Positions 36,032 to 50,735 of a stretch of DNA of 64,000 nucleotides are shown piece by piece. Position numbers and translations under genes: made by a program. The notes beneath the pieces are model-generated. The model was not told the origin of the DNA. It made no database searches and was given only the letters and a program-made list of their open reading frames with translations. Each line of letters opens with the position of its first letter. Position 1 is the stretch's first letter. Origin of the DNA: Gymnothorax reevesii. Taxonomy: Eukaryota; Chordata; Actinopteri; Anguilliformes; Muraenidae. The stretch covers positions 28,071,001 through 28,135,000 of the forward strand of contig CM056574.1 in NCBI GenBank assembly GCA_029721435.1, read 5' to 3'.

Positions 36032-36510
36032 ATGCAACGTTTTCACTTGAATGAAAAATTGTTGTTTGATTCTAAGTCTGTCAATAACTTTGAACCAATG
36101 AGGCCTTGATTTACATTGAATGAAAGTAATATCATATATTAAACCAAATAAACGACAGAAACATAGTGATAATAGGTCAGTTCAAATAGAAATCCCTCCT
36201 TACATCAATGGTTGCCCATGTTCACTTTTTTAAGTGTAGTTTATGTCTATTACCAGGACTTTCATCACTTTTATTCTTCTCTCAAGAGCTGGATACTTGA
36301 AAATGTTGTACAACCACTATTAATTCCTCTTAGCACCCCCACACACTGTTTCACCACAACTGTGGAAGCACCTTGCACTGTCCACATGGTCTTCAGTTCT
36401 TTTTTTATCCCCCAATTACTGTTTTGCTCTCCTACTGCGGTGACAAACATTTCACACAATACAAGAAACACCTGGTAACTGTGAAAGTAAATTTGTCAAT
36501 TGAAACCAAT

Positions 36511-36866
36511 AATGCTTAGTTCCCACTGTCATGCACTCCATTACGAACGCCACGATTGGCCATTCGTAGCTGATCGTGGAACTTCTCTGAGGCTGCTTTC
36601 ACACCAGACGCGAAACAAATTTTTTGCACGACGGATTACATTCAAAGTCAGTCCAAAGATGCAAAGAGACATGAGTTTGGATTCGAGTTGATGCGATGAT
36701 CATCACTGACAATTAATCATGTTGATCGTAGGAAATTTTTAAACCCTCCAAAACTTTTCTATGGTCAACACGATTGCCAAGACTGACCTCAAGATTTGAT
36801 AGGATCACCACGATTAAGACCACGATTTCAATCCTGCCGCGAATCGTGATGGTGGTAACCCAGCAT
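36511..36866 (-). mobile_element. Composite palindromic element, copy 2
   Basis: The outer arm (TTCCCACTGTCATGCACTCC, then GGCCATTCGTAGCTGATCGT) leads into the same core as at 4735 (GCTGCTTTCACACCAGACGC). The right arm of the core is deleted near 36672, and the sequence continues into the other outer arm with GTTGATCGTAGGAAAT and many ATCGTG / CACGAT motifs. It matches copy 3 at 54225-54679 in reverse orientation. Confidence 0.8.
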
Positions 36867-38802
36867 AAGAGATCAAATCCCAGGGAAGCCATTTTTCCAT
36901 GATAAGAATTACAAACATTAGTACGACAGATATTGAGCCATGTCGTATGTATATAACTGAATATGTATGAGTGTGCACAATTTTAAGAGCTAGTACTCAC
37001 TCTCTTGAATGATTGTGACGCAACTCGTGACAACAGGGGTGCATTTTGTCTCATGAACAGGTTCAGTCAGTCTCTCCTGGGTGCAGTTATTCTGGGACAG
37101 CTGTGTGTCTCGGAACATAGGAGGGAAGATAGCTAATCGTCTAGGAACTGACAATTTCCATAATGATTTGTCTACTTTCCCAGTGTCCTATATCTTTCCC
37201 GTTTACATGAGGACTAAGGTTATATTTCCCACAATTCAAACCAACAAATTGATGATTCTCTGAGGGCACTGATTTTCAGTCAATGAGATCCAGACACATA
37301 TCACATTCAAATTTAAAACGCATCACAGTGTCTGGATCCATTTAACTTTCCTCTATGGAAATAGTTTCTGAGCTTTTGTGAAAGTAGCATATTGATAATA
37401 ATGAGGTCTGTGGAATTTTCCCATTTAGAATAAGAATGGGTTTTTTATTCTCAGCGGATGGGGAAAGTGATGCGGGCAGCTAGAGGCTGGAGGGGCTGAG
37501 GCAGGATCTATACGCGAGTGACATAACTAGCTCTAAACCAGAGGGAGGTCTCCATAGGGGAAATACATGAAATAATGACATGGGCAAGCTGTCTACCCCA
37601 AGGGATGGAACATCAGATCCAACTGGTGACAGATTTCAGTGCATCTTTTGCAGGTTTGGACACCTGTCAGAAACGCTCCATCACCGTGGCGTAATTACAG
37701 TACAAATGAAGACCACAAAGGTAAAACGATCAAAAAACTGTCCAAATTTTGTATGGTTGTATATATTATATATATTATTATAATATACAAAATATAATAA
37801 TATTTTGTATTATTATACTATTTCATATATTTTACATTTTTTGCATATTTTTCCAGGGCCTTGTTTCTAAGATCATTTTGAATTTTTAATTCATCATATC
37901 TCCACAACGTGAAAATGAAACTCATTTATCCTTTATGGTCTTCATATGAATTGATGAGTTAACTGGTTAAAAATACTTATAGAGCCTAAATGAGCTTTTT
38001 AACATAGTTTGCAAACCAGTTTTTTGGCAAATTTGGGTTGAATTCTCTCCATCTCCTGTATTTGCTGGATTTGAGTGTGTTTCACCCGCACGTGGTGGAG
38101 AAGAGCGAGGCTGCTTCCCTGCTGAAGGCAGCAGGTGTGTGGAAGCTGATCTTAAGCACCTGGTGACTCAAAAGCTCACCTACTGTACCTGTGGGAAAGG
38201 TCTTTCAGAAGTACTGCCAGCCTGAAACTGTGGAATTGGAGAAAAGTCCAGCATAGCCTGGTATTTTGTTTTTGGGAGAGTGGATATGAGATATGAGGAC
38301 AGGCCCCGTGTGTGCATGTATGTGTGTGGCCTTGCTGGCGGCTGGATTGTAACAGTTGGTATTCAAAATAGGTCCTGTCATTTTATATCGTGGGAAGTTT
38401 TCAGTCCTCACTGCCCTGTGACTTAAGGTCATTTTATACTTATGAGACGTGCTGACAAACCACTTAAGAAAATTGTGTGATGACAAAGGTACTTTTGTGC
38501 TTAATTAAAGTGTCAGATGAAGTCTGTGCAAGCTGTTATCTCTGTGATAGTTATATGTTTGTTTAATTACCAACCGATCTTTTTTCAAACTCTACTGTAT
38601 TAATATTCTATATATTTATTAACAACCACTGAACTCTCAGTCCACGCAGCCAAGGAAAATAAAACCCCACAAATGACAGGGGCTGTAAATTTAAAAAATA
38701 TTTGACAGATACAGGACTGTTTTTTCTGTCTCACTGGAATAATTTTGGTCGTCAGACACTGGCAACAGACACACATCTTACAAGTATAAAATGACCTGTA
38801 AC
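36867..38802. other. Unassigned stretch with AT-rich palindrome
   Basis: No gene. ATATACAAAATAT and ATATTTTGTATTA near 37783-37815 form an AT-only inverted repeat within a 75-base AT tract. Confidence 0.4.
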
Positions 38803-41800
38803 CAGGGCCGGATTTTCCTTTGAAAATGTGGGGGCCCCAGCTTGCCTTAAAGCAGATCGACCCAGGTGGCTGAAAGTGTGGCAGTGATAGTGGCGCCCCC
38901 CTTCATACGTGAAGTGTATTCCACCCAGAAGGATTTTCAAGCAATACTTGGATAAGTTGAGATCTATTTTGACATCTACTTAGGGACAGTGAGTCAGAGG
39001 TCTTACACGCAATCAATTTAACAACAATTTTAATTTGAATTGTTAAAAAAGAATACAAAAACATTAGCTCCAAGAAGATTGTCAGAGACGACTAAAATAA
39101 AAACGATATAGAAAACAGAGGCTGCCAAGATCCAGGTGTGTACAGTAAGTACATAAATATATAATTATATAGATTACCTTTAAGTAAAAAAAAAAACAGA
39201 ATAAATATTGAACTAAAACTTAAATAAAGATAAGTAGAACAAACAAACATAATTAAATAATAATAAAGGAACTAAAAACTGCCTTTTCCTTGTCTGTGTA
39301 TATATGACAGACAATATAGATATATTTACATAGCTTGTCTTAAAATAAAAAAATAAAATTAATTAATCAAATATTGAACTGAAAACAGATTTCCAGAATT
39401 TTTGAGGACCATCCACGTTAACGGAATTTCGATCAAGAGTAATTTTCACGTCATTTTTACCTGCCATCTATCACTCTAATGCAGCAGCCACTTACCTTTT
39501 ATCAGTTCCACTGGCATGCCTACTGAGCTGTATATCACAAAGTTTGGGATAGTCTATTTTGCAGTAGGATATACAAAGGTGAAAGTGTTGGTAACTGAAT
39601 TACGGCAGAAAAAATGCCATTGGTTTTGCGTTTACTTTGACAGGCATTTTTTTGAAATCTGGCAATGATATGCAGTAGGTTTAGTTGGTGGCCTAGGATG
39701 TTGACCAGGCCATGGTAACTTTATATTGACTGGTATGTTCACAGATATTTTGTAGGATGCCATTTATGAGAAAAAGATACCAGTCACGGAATTACAAAAT
39801 GGTAATAGAATTATTTTCTGATAATCTACTAAATTTCTCACACTCAGAACAAAGCAATCCTGTTGAACCAAAATTTTGATCAACAAGTCTGGGCAAAAGG
39901 AAGGCAATACATGATATTGATGAAAATAATTCATTTCTTTGGCTACCGATGTATGAAAATACAGTGAATCCCAGGAAATGGCTAAATATCTTTTAGGAGT
40001 TATCAGCTTTGGAAAAATAACCTTTGATCTTTGTCCTGAAGCTAAGAAAATATTACAAGATCCGAATCTAAATTTTAAGAAGACCGTCAAAGATATTTCA
40101 AAACAGTTTTCTATCACGGAATTTGGCCTGCCGGCCGAAGACATGAAGCCGGCGGGCACTGGGACCATGCTCCCAAAAAGGTAGAGAGGGACCCAAATGC
40201 ACAGGCTGAGTAAAAATACAAAAATCTTTAATTTAGCTTATAAAGATTAAAAGAGTCCCAGAGGGGAGCAGCAGCACAACATGGCACAACAGGGCTCAGG
40301 ACAAAAACAAAATATTACTGCACCAAAATAGGTGCAGCCAGCTCTTAAATACCAATACTTCACCTGCACCTTAACGAGCAACAGGTATGGCAGCAGGGGG
40401 AAGGGCCTGCAGGCCAACAACATGACAGTTTTCAGTGTCTGATTTGGTAATGAGTCATCTACATTAAAACCTATATATTTATAATATAGAACACTTTTTA
40501 AAAATTGCTGTTTTGCCCAAATTGGTTTCTTAGTTCTGAATTTGTTAATTAAAAGATGTATTGGTAGCTTTTACTGCTGAAAATATTTATTTCTTATAGT
40601 GTATTGAGGTTGTCAATGTTAGATACAATCAGTAGTCAGCAAAAGGACAATTTCATAAAACTATGATAGCATTCCTTATTAGTAGGGAAAAAAATCAGGT
40701 GTCAGCTTGAGCTAAAAAAATTTACCTTAAAAAATTTAAGATGCAGAGGCTTTAGTGAGACTTCACCTTCTGGACCCCCGCTGGGGCTCTGCCCTTGGAC
40801 GCCTGTGTGGCTCCCAGCACTTAGCCTAAGTTAGGTGTTGGACTTCTCAAAATTCTGCAATCCCATGCCTGATGCTTTTCAAAGAAATTAAATTTTTCAC
40901 TGACATTTTTCCTTTTACCGAATTGGCGGCAGAAGTTCAGAATCTTTTCCTTTCTGCTGCTTTTTTCGCTTACTCTTTGACCCCCACTTGGGAAACTGCG
41001 ACATGGATCTCAATGGTGATCTTGCGTTGTCATGCCTCTCTTGGAATTCGGAAGAATATGCTGACAAATTTATCGCGACTAGTTAGTAACCAACAAAGGG
41101 AGTTTCCACAGAATCAACCATCAGATGGCCTCAGTACGTAGTACGTGCCGAAATACGCTTTAAAGAAAAAATAAATAAATCATTTTGCAAGACCTTATTT
41201 ATGTCGCAAACTGTTCATGTCTTGCCCGATATGTTGCCACTAGACCCGCTACTTCTGCTGGTTGCTGGCCAACATGTCATCTACCCATTTGCCACTACAA
41301 ACTGTTCTTACCCACAACAGCTACGTTCATTGACAAATGTCAACTTTCGCAAATAACTACAAGACAATTGGATGAATACTTCCTTTGCTAGTATGTTAAC
41401 GCTTTTGGCCAGTAAGGAAATAAGTAACCCAAGTAACTGTTGTCCTGGACGCTTTAATGTATTATTTTAATGGCTAAAAGCGTTAGCATTCCAGCTGGCA
41501 AATTATACATCCTATTAACTTCAATAGGCTTCCGCCATTAGATGGTACTAGCATTTACATATAGCAGCACTAGTGTGAGAGCAAAATTAGTGAGTGCAAT
41601 GTTTTAATATAATGTTTTATGTTAGTTTAGTATACGAAATTAGTGGTTGCACACATTCAGAAATTATGGTGATGTTAAAACAATGTACCGATATTAAACA
41701 CGGCAGCTAGTTGGCGGTGTGCAAGTAGCAGGGGTGGGATAAAAAGTAAAAAAGAGAAGAAGAGGGGAGAAAAAAGGGATGTAATGATCCCTTGTAAAGT

Positions 41801-42032
41801 TGATGTAAAGTTTGGACTTTGACTAAAGTTATGAACAAAACCCAGAACATGCTGCATTGATTTATTCCTGCACCCTCAACACCCACGTCGCTTACGCTAG
41901 CAACGAAACCAAATGTTCTTGACTGGATGCGCACTTGACGATTATATTCACCCAAGTTTTATCTCACGGTTCCCAAATGTCAAGTTAAGCCGAGAAAAGC
42001 TCTGAATGCATACGAAGGTAAATCCGGCCCTG
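38803..42032. mobile_element. Candidate 3.2-kb hAT-like element
   Basis: CAGGGCCGGATTTTCCTT at 38803 pairs with AAGGTAAATCCGGCCCTG ending at 42032, with one or two mismatches over 17 bases. CAGGGCCGGATTTA is a frequent hAT-type end in fish. The flanking octamers do not match, so the two ends may belong to different insertions or the duplication has decayed. No transposase was recognised inside. A GGGGGCCCC tract follows the left end. A possible LTR lies within. Confidence 0.45.
40170..40427 (-). mobile_element. Possible solo or truncated LTR
   Basis: On the minus strand it starts TGTCATGTTGTTGG (from 40427). It has a TATA-like TATTTAAGAG, a downstream polyadenylation-like AATTAAAG, and GCATTTGGGTCCCTCTC near its other end, as in several fish LTRs. 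The 3' boundary and target duplication are not clear. Confidence 0.4.
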
Positions 42033-42282
42033 GATAGGATGCAGAAGTCTTTCCCAACTGCACCTACCGATCACTTGTTCACCTGCTTTCTTTGGCTTTT
42101 CTCAATCAAACATTTTTGTCACTGAGCCTGACTCGAAGAAAAACACCAAAGGTACTGCTGTTGATTTGCTGTTGGACTTTTCGAACCACTCCACGACGTG
42201 ACAAAAGTTCCACATCAGTTTCAAAGTCGGTTGGAAGAAATTGCTCAGAACAAAGAATCGATCGAGAAGAAGGCTGAAATTA

Positions 42283-42283
<1 letters not shown>

Positions 42284-42349
<66 letters not shown>
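42284..42349 (+). repeat. (AT)n microsatellite, 66 bp
   Basis: AT dinucleotides with one GT interruption near 42317. The palindrome GGCCTAGGCC (42354-42363) lies just after it. Confidence 0.95.
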
Positions 42350-42350
<1 letters not shown>

Positions 42351-45300
42351 CAGGGCCTAGGCCTTACTGGCCCAACTGGCCCTGCCTGTGACGTGAAGTT
42401 ATCAGTACCTACTGCCCCATGATTAATCGTGAGAATAAGATAAACATGGAACAGGCTATGGATGAGACAGCAGCCAGCAGTGTCTTTTGGGCACAAAGGG
42501 ATGAAGGAATGAAAGAGAACAGTTGAAATTCAAAGGAAAAAAATACACATTTAGTTCTGAAGTCTGGTTAGAAATGAGGTTTTAATAGGTAAGAGGGCAT
42601 CTTCTGTGTTTGGGAAGTGATAGAGATGGAGAGACAAAAGAGAGAGGGATGTCTGGGGAAAGAGGCCAGTTTTGTTTCATTCTGTGATTTATGAAAGGAA
42701 TGTAGCAGGCTTCAAAGCTAGGGCTTCCCCACTGTAGTCGGGTTCCCGCTGAGAATTCTTTCCACTGTAGATTATTTTTCTCCAATGTCGAAGGATTTTT
42801 TTTTTCCCCTTCTTGAATTTTTTTTCTTTTTTTGTAGTGGAGTACAGGATGGTTTTTTACTGTAACTTCTCAAAGAATCCACAACTTTATATTTATTCAT
42901 TTCCCTCATACATGACTGTATCGGTTTATATGAAAATTTCTACATGCATGGAATCATCAGTTGCTGGCTAGCCATGGTAGATCTGAATTTGCATTATGCC
43001 AGTTAAACTGATATTGATAGCTACCTGCAACTATTTTGGTTCACGATTAATTTAGCGTAGTAAGGTAGCTACCAAAAAGGTAGGTTTAGCTGGCCTGGAA
43101 TAGGACCAACTGCAAAAGAATGCAAAAACAAATGCAGAATTTTTACATCATGATAAGTAAATCCAGACATCAAATCTCAACAGAATGGTTACACAAAATA
43201 ATGCGGGCCTTTTGGCTTCATTGACCTAAGTTAGCACAGAGGGAAACGCTAATGATACAGGCCAAAAAATCTGGCCGACAATCCTGTGGTTTTCCTTCAA
43301 CAACAGCTCCATTTACTGGGGTTGTGCCCTATTCACAAAAAACCCAAAGTACAATTCCATCCACATTCTCACAATTTTAAAAAATACCTGCAAATACTGG
43401 TTCTTCAAACAGATATCCTCTTCAAAAGTCACCTCAGCAAAATTGTGCTTTTATCACAGTAAATTTTTGCAGTGTCAAGAGTTATGTATCTATGGATGTG
43501 CAAAATGTATCTCAATATTATTGTGGTGAACAACCATCAGGTTTGAGTAAGTTTTATGTAATTTCAAGATGGGAAACAGCTACTTCAGAAGTGACAAAGG
43601 AAGAACTGAGGACATTCTGGGAGACCTTTGGTCCGGCAGCGGGTGTTTCCTTTTTTCATGTGTTGTACTGTTAACAAAATATACCACCGCTGAAGGAGTA
43701 AATGGAAGAGGATCTCTGATTTACTCTTGAAACCCTCCATTACAGTCCCATTTTTGTAAAAGTTGGGGCAATTTGGAAAATGCAAATTAAAAAAGAAAAC
43801 TGATCTTGTAAATAATCATTGGCATATAATAATTTGAAGTGCAGAGACAAAAATTGTGCATTAATAAATTGCATCAGCAGCATCTGTGAGTACTGGATTG
43901 CAAGAAGAATTTCTTTTATTTTTTTTGCCCACCAGAATGAAAACGCTTGGCCAGATGCAAGCTGACACTATTTTAATACCAATTCAAATGGCAACAGCAT
44001 TCAGGACAGCAGCCTAAGCTACATCTAATTCAATGGGATTACAAGAATGATTCACTCTCAGAACACACTGCAGCAAGCTTAGTACTGGCACTAATTCCAT
44101 TTGATTTCTATTCATCTCAATTTATGTGATTTTTCTGATAATGGCTGATATGCAAGTCTTTTTAAGTACTGAAACATGCTTTCCAACTGGGTGCCAGTAT
44201 ATCTTGACAATCCATGAATAATGTAGCTATTGACATTACCCGTGCCAGGAACGTCAGAAGAATGAAAGTCCTTATGGGGAAAATTCCAATTCTGGAAATA
44301 TAAGTAAGTTGCGCGCTAGGCAACCCATCCACCCCAAAATTAATGAGAGCATGCATTTCACTATATAAGCGAGCAAGTGCAATCAGATTTGAAATTCAGC
44401 TGGATCTTCACTTCCATTTTTTGCACTCCACCTGACTGAATGGGACCCTTTGTGCATACTAAATGACAAGCATGCTTACAATGTAAATTGGAAACACATT
44501 TCAGTTCCTCTTTGCCTGTTCATTCTTCCACTTATACAGAATCACAAATTAATGTCCTTGAATGCCTCGGCAATATCACAACAAAAAAGCGCTTCGAGCC
44601 ATAATATGCACAAGAACTGCAAAATTAATGTAAATTGAGTGTAGCTAATGCTCGAGGGCCAACACACCTGCTCGTGCTCCTATAAGACTGGGCTTAATTG
44701 AGCCATTTTCTCAGTCTTTATGACACAGTTGGCTCCCGTGTCATCTCTCTGCAAACAGTGTCTCACCTTCCTAGGCCTGCATAAAACATGAAATTGCAGA
44801 CAACTTTTTGCCACTGCCAAATCTGGCACACATGCTGGTGACTTCTTTTTATTTAATAATGGCATTTCTTCCCAGCTGAATGCTCCGTTAAAATAAATGG
44901 CAGATAGTACAATAGTAGTCGCCGATTAGTAGAATTGCAATCAGGACATGCCGTACATTTACCATTAATTTTCCAGGGAAAAAAATCCTCCACAAGTCAG
45001 TGTGTTGGTGCCAATTGAATGTGGCTGATTAGGACTGGTGGACACTTTTATTATCCACCAATCATCATTATTGCCTCTTTGGCTGTGACGGCTGCTTGGC
45101 AGAGAAGTAAGGGCTCCTCTATAAACCAGACAAGTGACATCATGACAATACTGTCCCTGTGGTATTGTCCCTAGAACTGCCCCAGGGTTGATTACAGTGT
45201 GGTTGCGAGGCAGTTGGGTGGGCAGTGAGGTCATTTTCATTTACAGTATTTTGCCCTCCTCGCACTCGTTTTACATTTTTTGTCTCTTTATTCTCATCAC

Positions 45301-46856
45301 TTAGCCTCCTAGGCCACCTTCAGCCCCGCCCCATTGTAAAGGGTCACCATCGCCTCGGGCACATACACTATAACATCAAGGTTAGGGGTCAGTCCTATCT
45401 TACCTCAGCCAGACATTCAACGACTGATTGTATTAGATTGAAAAACACTCCGGCAGTAACTGGGGTCCACGGTCTCTTAGTGAAGGGAAATTTGTTATCC
45501 TGCCATCCTCCTCTCGCAGTATGTCTGGCAGATTTGGGGTACCGTGATTTCTGAGGGCATTTTGGTGGTTGTATCTTTACCCTCTCCATCATCAGCCCAG
45601 AGTGAGGTACATGATGCATTCAGTACAGGCTTTGAGTTTAGCCCTCCTCTAACACTGCTGAATTCACACTGACTCCTCTCCCTCCTCCATGCTCTGAGGG
45701 CACCATTACAGCAGCGACAGCGATGAAGCTGATGTGGACCTGCCCTGTCAGCAGTTCCCCACCTCTCCGTCTTCACACCTGGATTATCACCTCCAGTCAG
45801 GCGGCAGCCTTTTCCCGACATGTGGAGAGGGAGAGAGATGGATCAGGAGAGGGAGTCTCTCTCGCCCTCAGCAACGAGCAGAGGAGGGGAAACAGAGGAT
45901 CTGACCTCTGTGACGAAGCACCTGACAAAGACCTTTCCAGCTGGAAACAAACTGTCGCTCCGTTACACTCGCTATGGGTGCATTTATAGCAATAGTTCAC
46001 ACTATCGCTTTTGTAAAACATTATTTCTGTTTATGCATCTCCATGCAGTTTTTCATATGTGATAAAGAGCATTTAAAGAGGTTTTTGATGATCCTTGTAG
46101 CTTTACAATGGCAGATGTAGACTAGTACGTTTGCGCCCTGAGGCACAAAAACACACTTCACGTAAACTGCACAACTGCTCGTACTGGGGCATTATGCCTC
46201 CAGAGGTTGTATGTTTGTCATGAGATTGTTACCCTGCCTGGAGGGGAGATGTATTGTTTTCCGTAGCATTTGTCTGTTAGCAGTGTCACACAAATGCAGT
46301 TTGATCAAATTATACTACATTTTCAGGAAAGGAGTGCAATAGTCCAAGTCCTGATCAAATTTTGGACCTCTTTGGGTCAAGCTCTAAGTCACCAAAACTA
46401 AGAGTGGGATATGTTGTGCCTGGCGACATTTGTGATTTATTTATATTTATTTTTTAATGTTGTCGACACAATATCTTAATTTTCGCCTATAAACTAGAAA
46501 TACTGTATGTCATTATTGGATAATATTTCAACCATCAATAAGCTTGCTGGTAAGTCTATCACTAAAATAATACATTGAGTTAATACTAAAAAACTTCAAG
46601 CTTTTAAAAACATTATAAACTGACATGTGTCCGCTGGTGTAAGACCACATTTCTATACATTATCTAGTCATAAAGCTGAAACTAGAAAGGAGAATTCTCT
46701 GAAAATGTGAGAGTGATTACTGCATGCCCACCCTCTCCCCACCCCACATGGCTCTTGAAAAAAAACAAAAAAACAAGCTGTGTTCGTGGAACACTGATGC
46801 CCCCGGCGGCAGGTTAAAGTATTGCAGGTTAAAGTCCCCCCCGCTGCAGACAAACA
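42350..46856. other. Long unique-looking non-coding stretch
   Basis: About 4.5 kb with no recognised repeat, RNA or exon. The block about 43900-44650 is free of obvious transposon sequence and could include conserved non-coding elements; this is only an impression. Confidence 0.35.
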
Positions 46857-46910
46857 TACGGACGGACAGACAGACAGACGGACAGTTGAAAAACTAATGC
46901 CCTCCGAATC
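46857..46910 (+). mobile_element. GGAC-core element, copy c (arms not detected)
   Basis: A GGAC/GACA tandem core at 46857-46884 is followed by ATGCCCTCCGAATCGAATAA, whose AATAATAA tail matches the other copies. No paired left arm was found, so this copy may be decayed. Confidence 0.5.
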
Positions 46911-49900
46911 GAATAATAAACCCCAGCTCCTGGCTCAAATAAAACTAGTATGCCATAAGCAAAGTGTGAAATATTAAATGATTCTGAGTGGAAAGTGCGT
47001 GTTTAACGCTCATTGGCTACAGATGTTAGAAAATAGAAAACCGCCACCACCCATCTCCTTTTTCTTTGTTTGGGCCGCTTAGTTACTGTGAAAACATTGC
47101 AATTTTTTAAAAAGTCTTTATTTTAGTATCCCAGGTCACACAGCAAATTATTATTGCGGATTATTGCTTGAAAGGACGTTACCACTGCAGCAAGTAACGA
47201 GTGGCAGTGTAACAAACGCAGGCCCTTCTGGGGGTCTGGGATATTTTTGTGGGAACCAAGGCTATCAGATCTCCAGTCTCCAGTAAGAATCCCACATCAC
47301 TCCACCATGGATCAAAAGGGTGCATAAAGGAGTCTGTCCCATCAGGAGATGCAGGGGGTGCAGAGAGCTGAACCTATTTTGTATGACTTACTTAAATTGC
47401 ACATGGGAAAGGTCCATGAATAACTTTGCAATGGATGATGGCAGCCATTTTATGCGTACCATCCATCACTGGAGTAGCGCACAAGCAAAAGAGCCTTGGC
47501 AGTGTTTCTGATGTGCATATCCCAGCATCCCTTGCAGTGTCCTACGGAATAGAAAGTGATGTATAACACAGGGAGGGGCAGGGGATGCAAGGAGGGGTTG
47601 TTTTGAGCACTCAATTTCCCTCTGGTTACTGATGTCAAGCCTGATCGACACAATTTTATGATATTAAAGTGTCATCCTTCTGATTCAATCCATTAGTCTG
47701 CTTAGTTAAAAAAAAGATGATAAATGGTGATTTTGTTGTTTGACTGTTGGTGGTATATCTCAATTTTTCTATCTTCTTTTTCAGCATGAGCACTTTATTT
47801 TTCCTAAACAGGGAATGCTATTTACTGAATGAAGCCATGCACTAAATTGCATGATTACTTCCAGATTCAGTATCTTTCCTCATTGCAGAAAATTGCATTA
47901 TCAGTCAGCATCAGCCATGCGGGGAATGATGGTATCTTGCAGCGCCTGAAAGTACTGCAGTTTGTTCTTATTTGGCTGGAGACTCACCCAGGGTCTACAT
48001 GCACCTGTCTGATTAAAACTGTTCTCTTCCTGGTTGCTTCCTGGTTTGAGGGTTCAATGAGCTGCCTGAGTGCTATCAGAAGGCCAGCCGATATTCCCTG
48101 GCAGCCACCCTTTGTATCAGCTTGTTTGTCTCACAGAGGCCTTGCAGCAAAGAAAACTTTGCCAGGGTTTTGCAGCCAAACATTTGTGTAAACTTCGCAG
48201 CATGCTTCAGAGCATCTATGGGTTTTATATGAAGGTAAATTTGGTGCAAAACTACTGAGCACTTGTGTAAGTGGAATTTGTACTTGTAACAAATGTTTTG
48301 TACATGTGTATCAGTCAATCTGAAGTCACAGTGTAAAAGCTTTAAACTTGTAGAATTTTTTTTTTCACCCCGCAAGCACAACTCAACACTTACACCTCAA
48401 ATTCTTATTGCAGGGGCACAAATCCTACTCTGCAAATTAGAAATTAAGGACCTCATATGCTCATGTTTTGCCACAGTTGTTCCAGAAAATATGTTGCTAA
48501 ATTGTTTTGTATACCTGGATCAAAGAATATAATTTGTAAAGGTGTATTTTTTCTCCCACAGTCACAACACCAGCTCAAATTCTCTGGCACAACCACATGT
48601 CGGTACCTACAAATGCTTGAAACAGCTTCAGCAAATGTCAAATACAAGTTTTCCGTGCTCTCACTTTTGCACCATTTATCTCCTTTAATGTGCCACAAAA
48701 GTGATTCGGATCTGTAGAATAGGGGGCGGGCACTGTTCAGAGATAGGAAAGTCCAATCAAAGCCTTGATTCAAAGGCACTCGAAATGCGGACGAAAAAAA
48801 ATCTGAGACAGGATACCAACATTCTATTGACTTGAATAAACCACTAGAAGCTAAAGCAGGATTGGAAATACAAGTATTACCACTGAGAAGATATTGGTTG
48901 AAATTTGCCAGTGAACGGAATCTGATCAGGTGCGATGCGAGAAAGCTGTACTATACCTGTGTAATATCAAACATGTATGACATGGCTGTTTCACCCCAAT
49001 TTTTGATCATTTGTGGGATAACGGTGTGTATGTTTACAATGCTCTTCGACAATTAAGGACACGGCTTCTCTCACCATTCGATCTAACGGCGATTGGCTAA
49101 ATTCAGTAGGGCTACAGAAAAATAATTTACTTATAATAAGCCTATGCTTTACGACGGACAAACTGCTCTGAAACTTCATATCAGGCGAACTTGCACTTTT
49201 TAAAATTCCCTGTTAAAAAATGGAAAAATTTCCATGCATAAAGACTTCAATTCCATGTGAGAATCTCTGAAATTTGCATTGATTAAACAGTGACTGATCC
49301 ACTTCCAATTAAATATTGCCTCTCATTCTCGGCACAGCTCGAGTTGATTCAAAAGTGGGACTCAGCAATTAATTATGAAAAGCGTAAGACTCAAGCCATA
49401 TTTGTGAGAGCTGACAGGTATGACATTTTGAATAATGCTGATTTAAATGTATCAAATAAGCCACCAGATGAATGATTGTCGTCTTGCTTAAACGTGGAGA
49501 ACTAGCAGCACCTGATAGTGTGGAGTGTTCTTGGAGTGAATCTATTGTTTATTCTGAAAATGATTGAGAACAGGTCAGGACAAATAACTGTTTAAAAAAT
49601 TTTTCTCTGCTTCCCCCCTGGCGCCGCCAGTGAACCTCTTTTCTTTCACTTTTGAAAAAAAAAATGCCGTAAGGTAAAGGAAATGTGTAAAGCGTAATTC
49701 ATAAAAGTATAGGAAGACAACCACGCTAATAAGAGAATTTGAATACACTTTCACTAGGCAACGTGATCATGCATCTCTTGCCGGTCATGTTCATTTGTCT
49801 TTGTGATTGGCCGGATGAATGGCAGTCGCTTAAAATGTTGCTGCCACACGGAACTGTGGGATAGCGTTATCTCCCTTCTTTTTGAAAAGAATGGTTCTCT

Positions 49901-50214
49901 GTACCCTATGCTAAAGTCGGAAAATTAAGAAGCACAGGGACACCTTTTCATAACATTTAACCCCTTTGCGCAGATTACAAATAACGCCAATTTTTCCTGT
50001 TGTGCATGAGTCTATTTAAGGCTGTATACCACAGTATTTGTGCCATAGACACTGCAGAAAATTATTCGAGAGAAGCAAGACATTTGGAAATTCGACATGT
50101 GTGTTGTCTAGTGTTTATGTTCCTTATGTTCTTAGCCAGAATTTTGTTTGTTGTGAACTTTTTTTGCCAAATAAATGAAAAGTATGTAGAAATTGACAAT
50201 GCCTACCCTCCTGC
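46911..50214. other. Unassigned non-coding stretch
   Basis: About 3.3 kb; no gene or repeat family recognised. Confidence 0.4.
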
Positions 50215-50303
50215 TGTACAAAAAAAAAACCGAACTGAACCCCCTGACACCAAAACCGTGATACAAACCGAAGCGTGAATTTTTTTAACTGTTCCACCCC
50301 TAG
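50215..50303 (-). mobile_element. Terminus of a hAT-like element
   Basis: Read on the minus strand from 50303 it starts CTAGGGGTGGAACAGTT. It continues AATTCACGCTTCGGTTTGTA, then CACGGTTTTGG and a TTCGGTTTT stretch, a very common fish hAT-type end. The partner end was not found, so the element is truncated or highly diverged. Confidence 0.6.
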
Positions 50304-50629
50304 TCCGTGTGTGTCTTCTGTTATCGCTTCCCTTCCAACATTCCTCCTGTAATTTCTCTGGCTAACTGACTGCCCTTGTCACACCCTCTAGGGAGAGGTT
50401 TTATCTGTGCTGTCCACACAACTGGTCACCCTCAGCTCAGGTCACAGTAGCAGGACCAATGTTCTCAGAGAGCTTCTCACAGCCTGTATTAATGATAAAC
50501 ACAACCTGCAGCTGAACCTAACACCTAAAAGGGCCCTAATAATACCAGGTACACAAAGCCAGCAGAATAACAAGGGAGACATCTGAGGAAAGATAATTTA
50601 ACACATTTCTTGTATGTGTACCCAGGCAT

Positions 50630-50735
50630 GCACACACAGATCAACATTCATGCACGCACAGGTAAACACTCAGAGACACACAAACACACATTTGCTAAAC
50701 AAAGTCAAGCTCAATCATACACAGAGACATACACA
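50630..50735 (+). repeat. CA-rich imperfect microsatellite
   Basis: Interrupted CACACA and ACACAA clusters over about 100 bases. Confidence 0.7.

Noticed and set aside
38803..42032. High-confidence complete hAT element
   Set aside because: The ends are complementary but the flanking octamers do not match, so it is kept only as a candidate.
42245..42496. Open frame encoding alternating Ile-Tyr
   Set aside because: It is only the translation of the AT microsatellite at 42284-42349.
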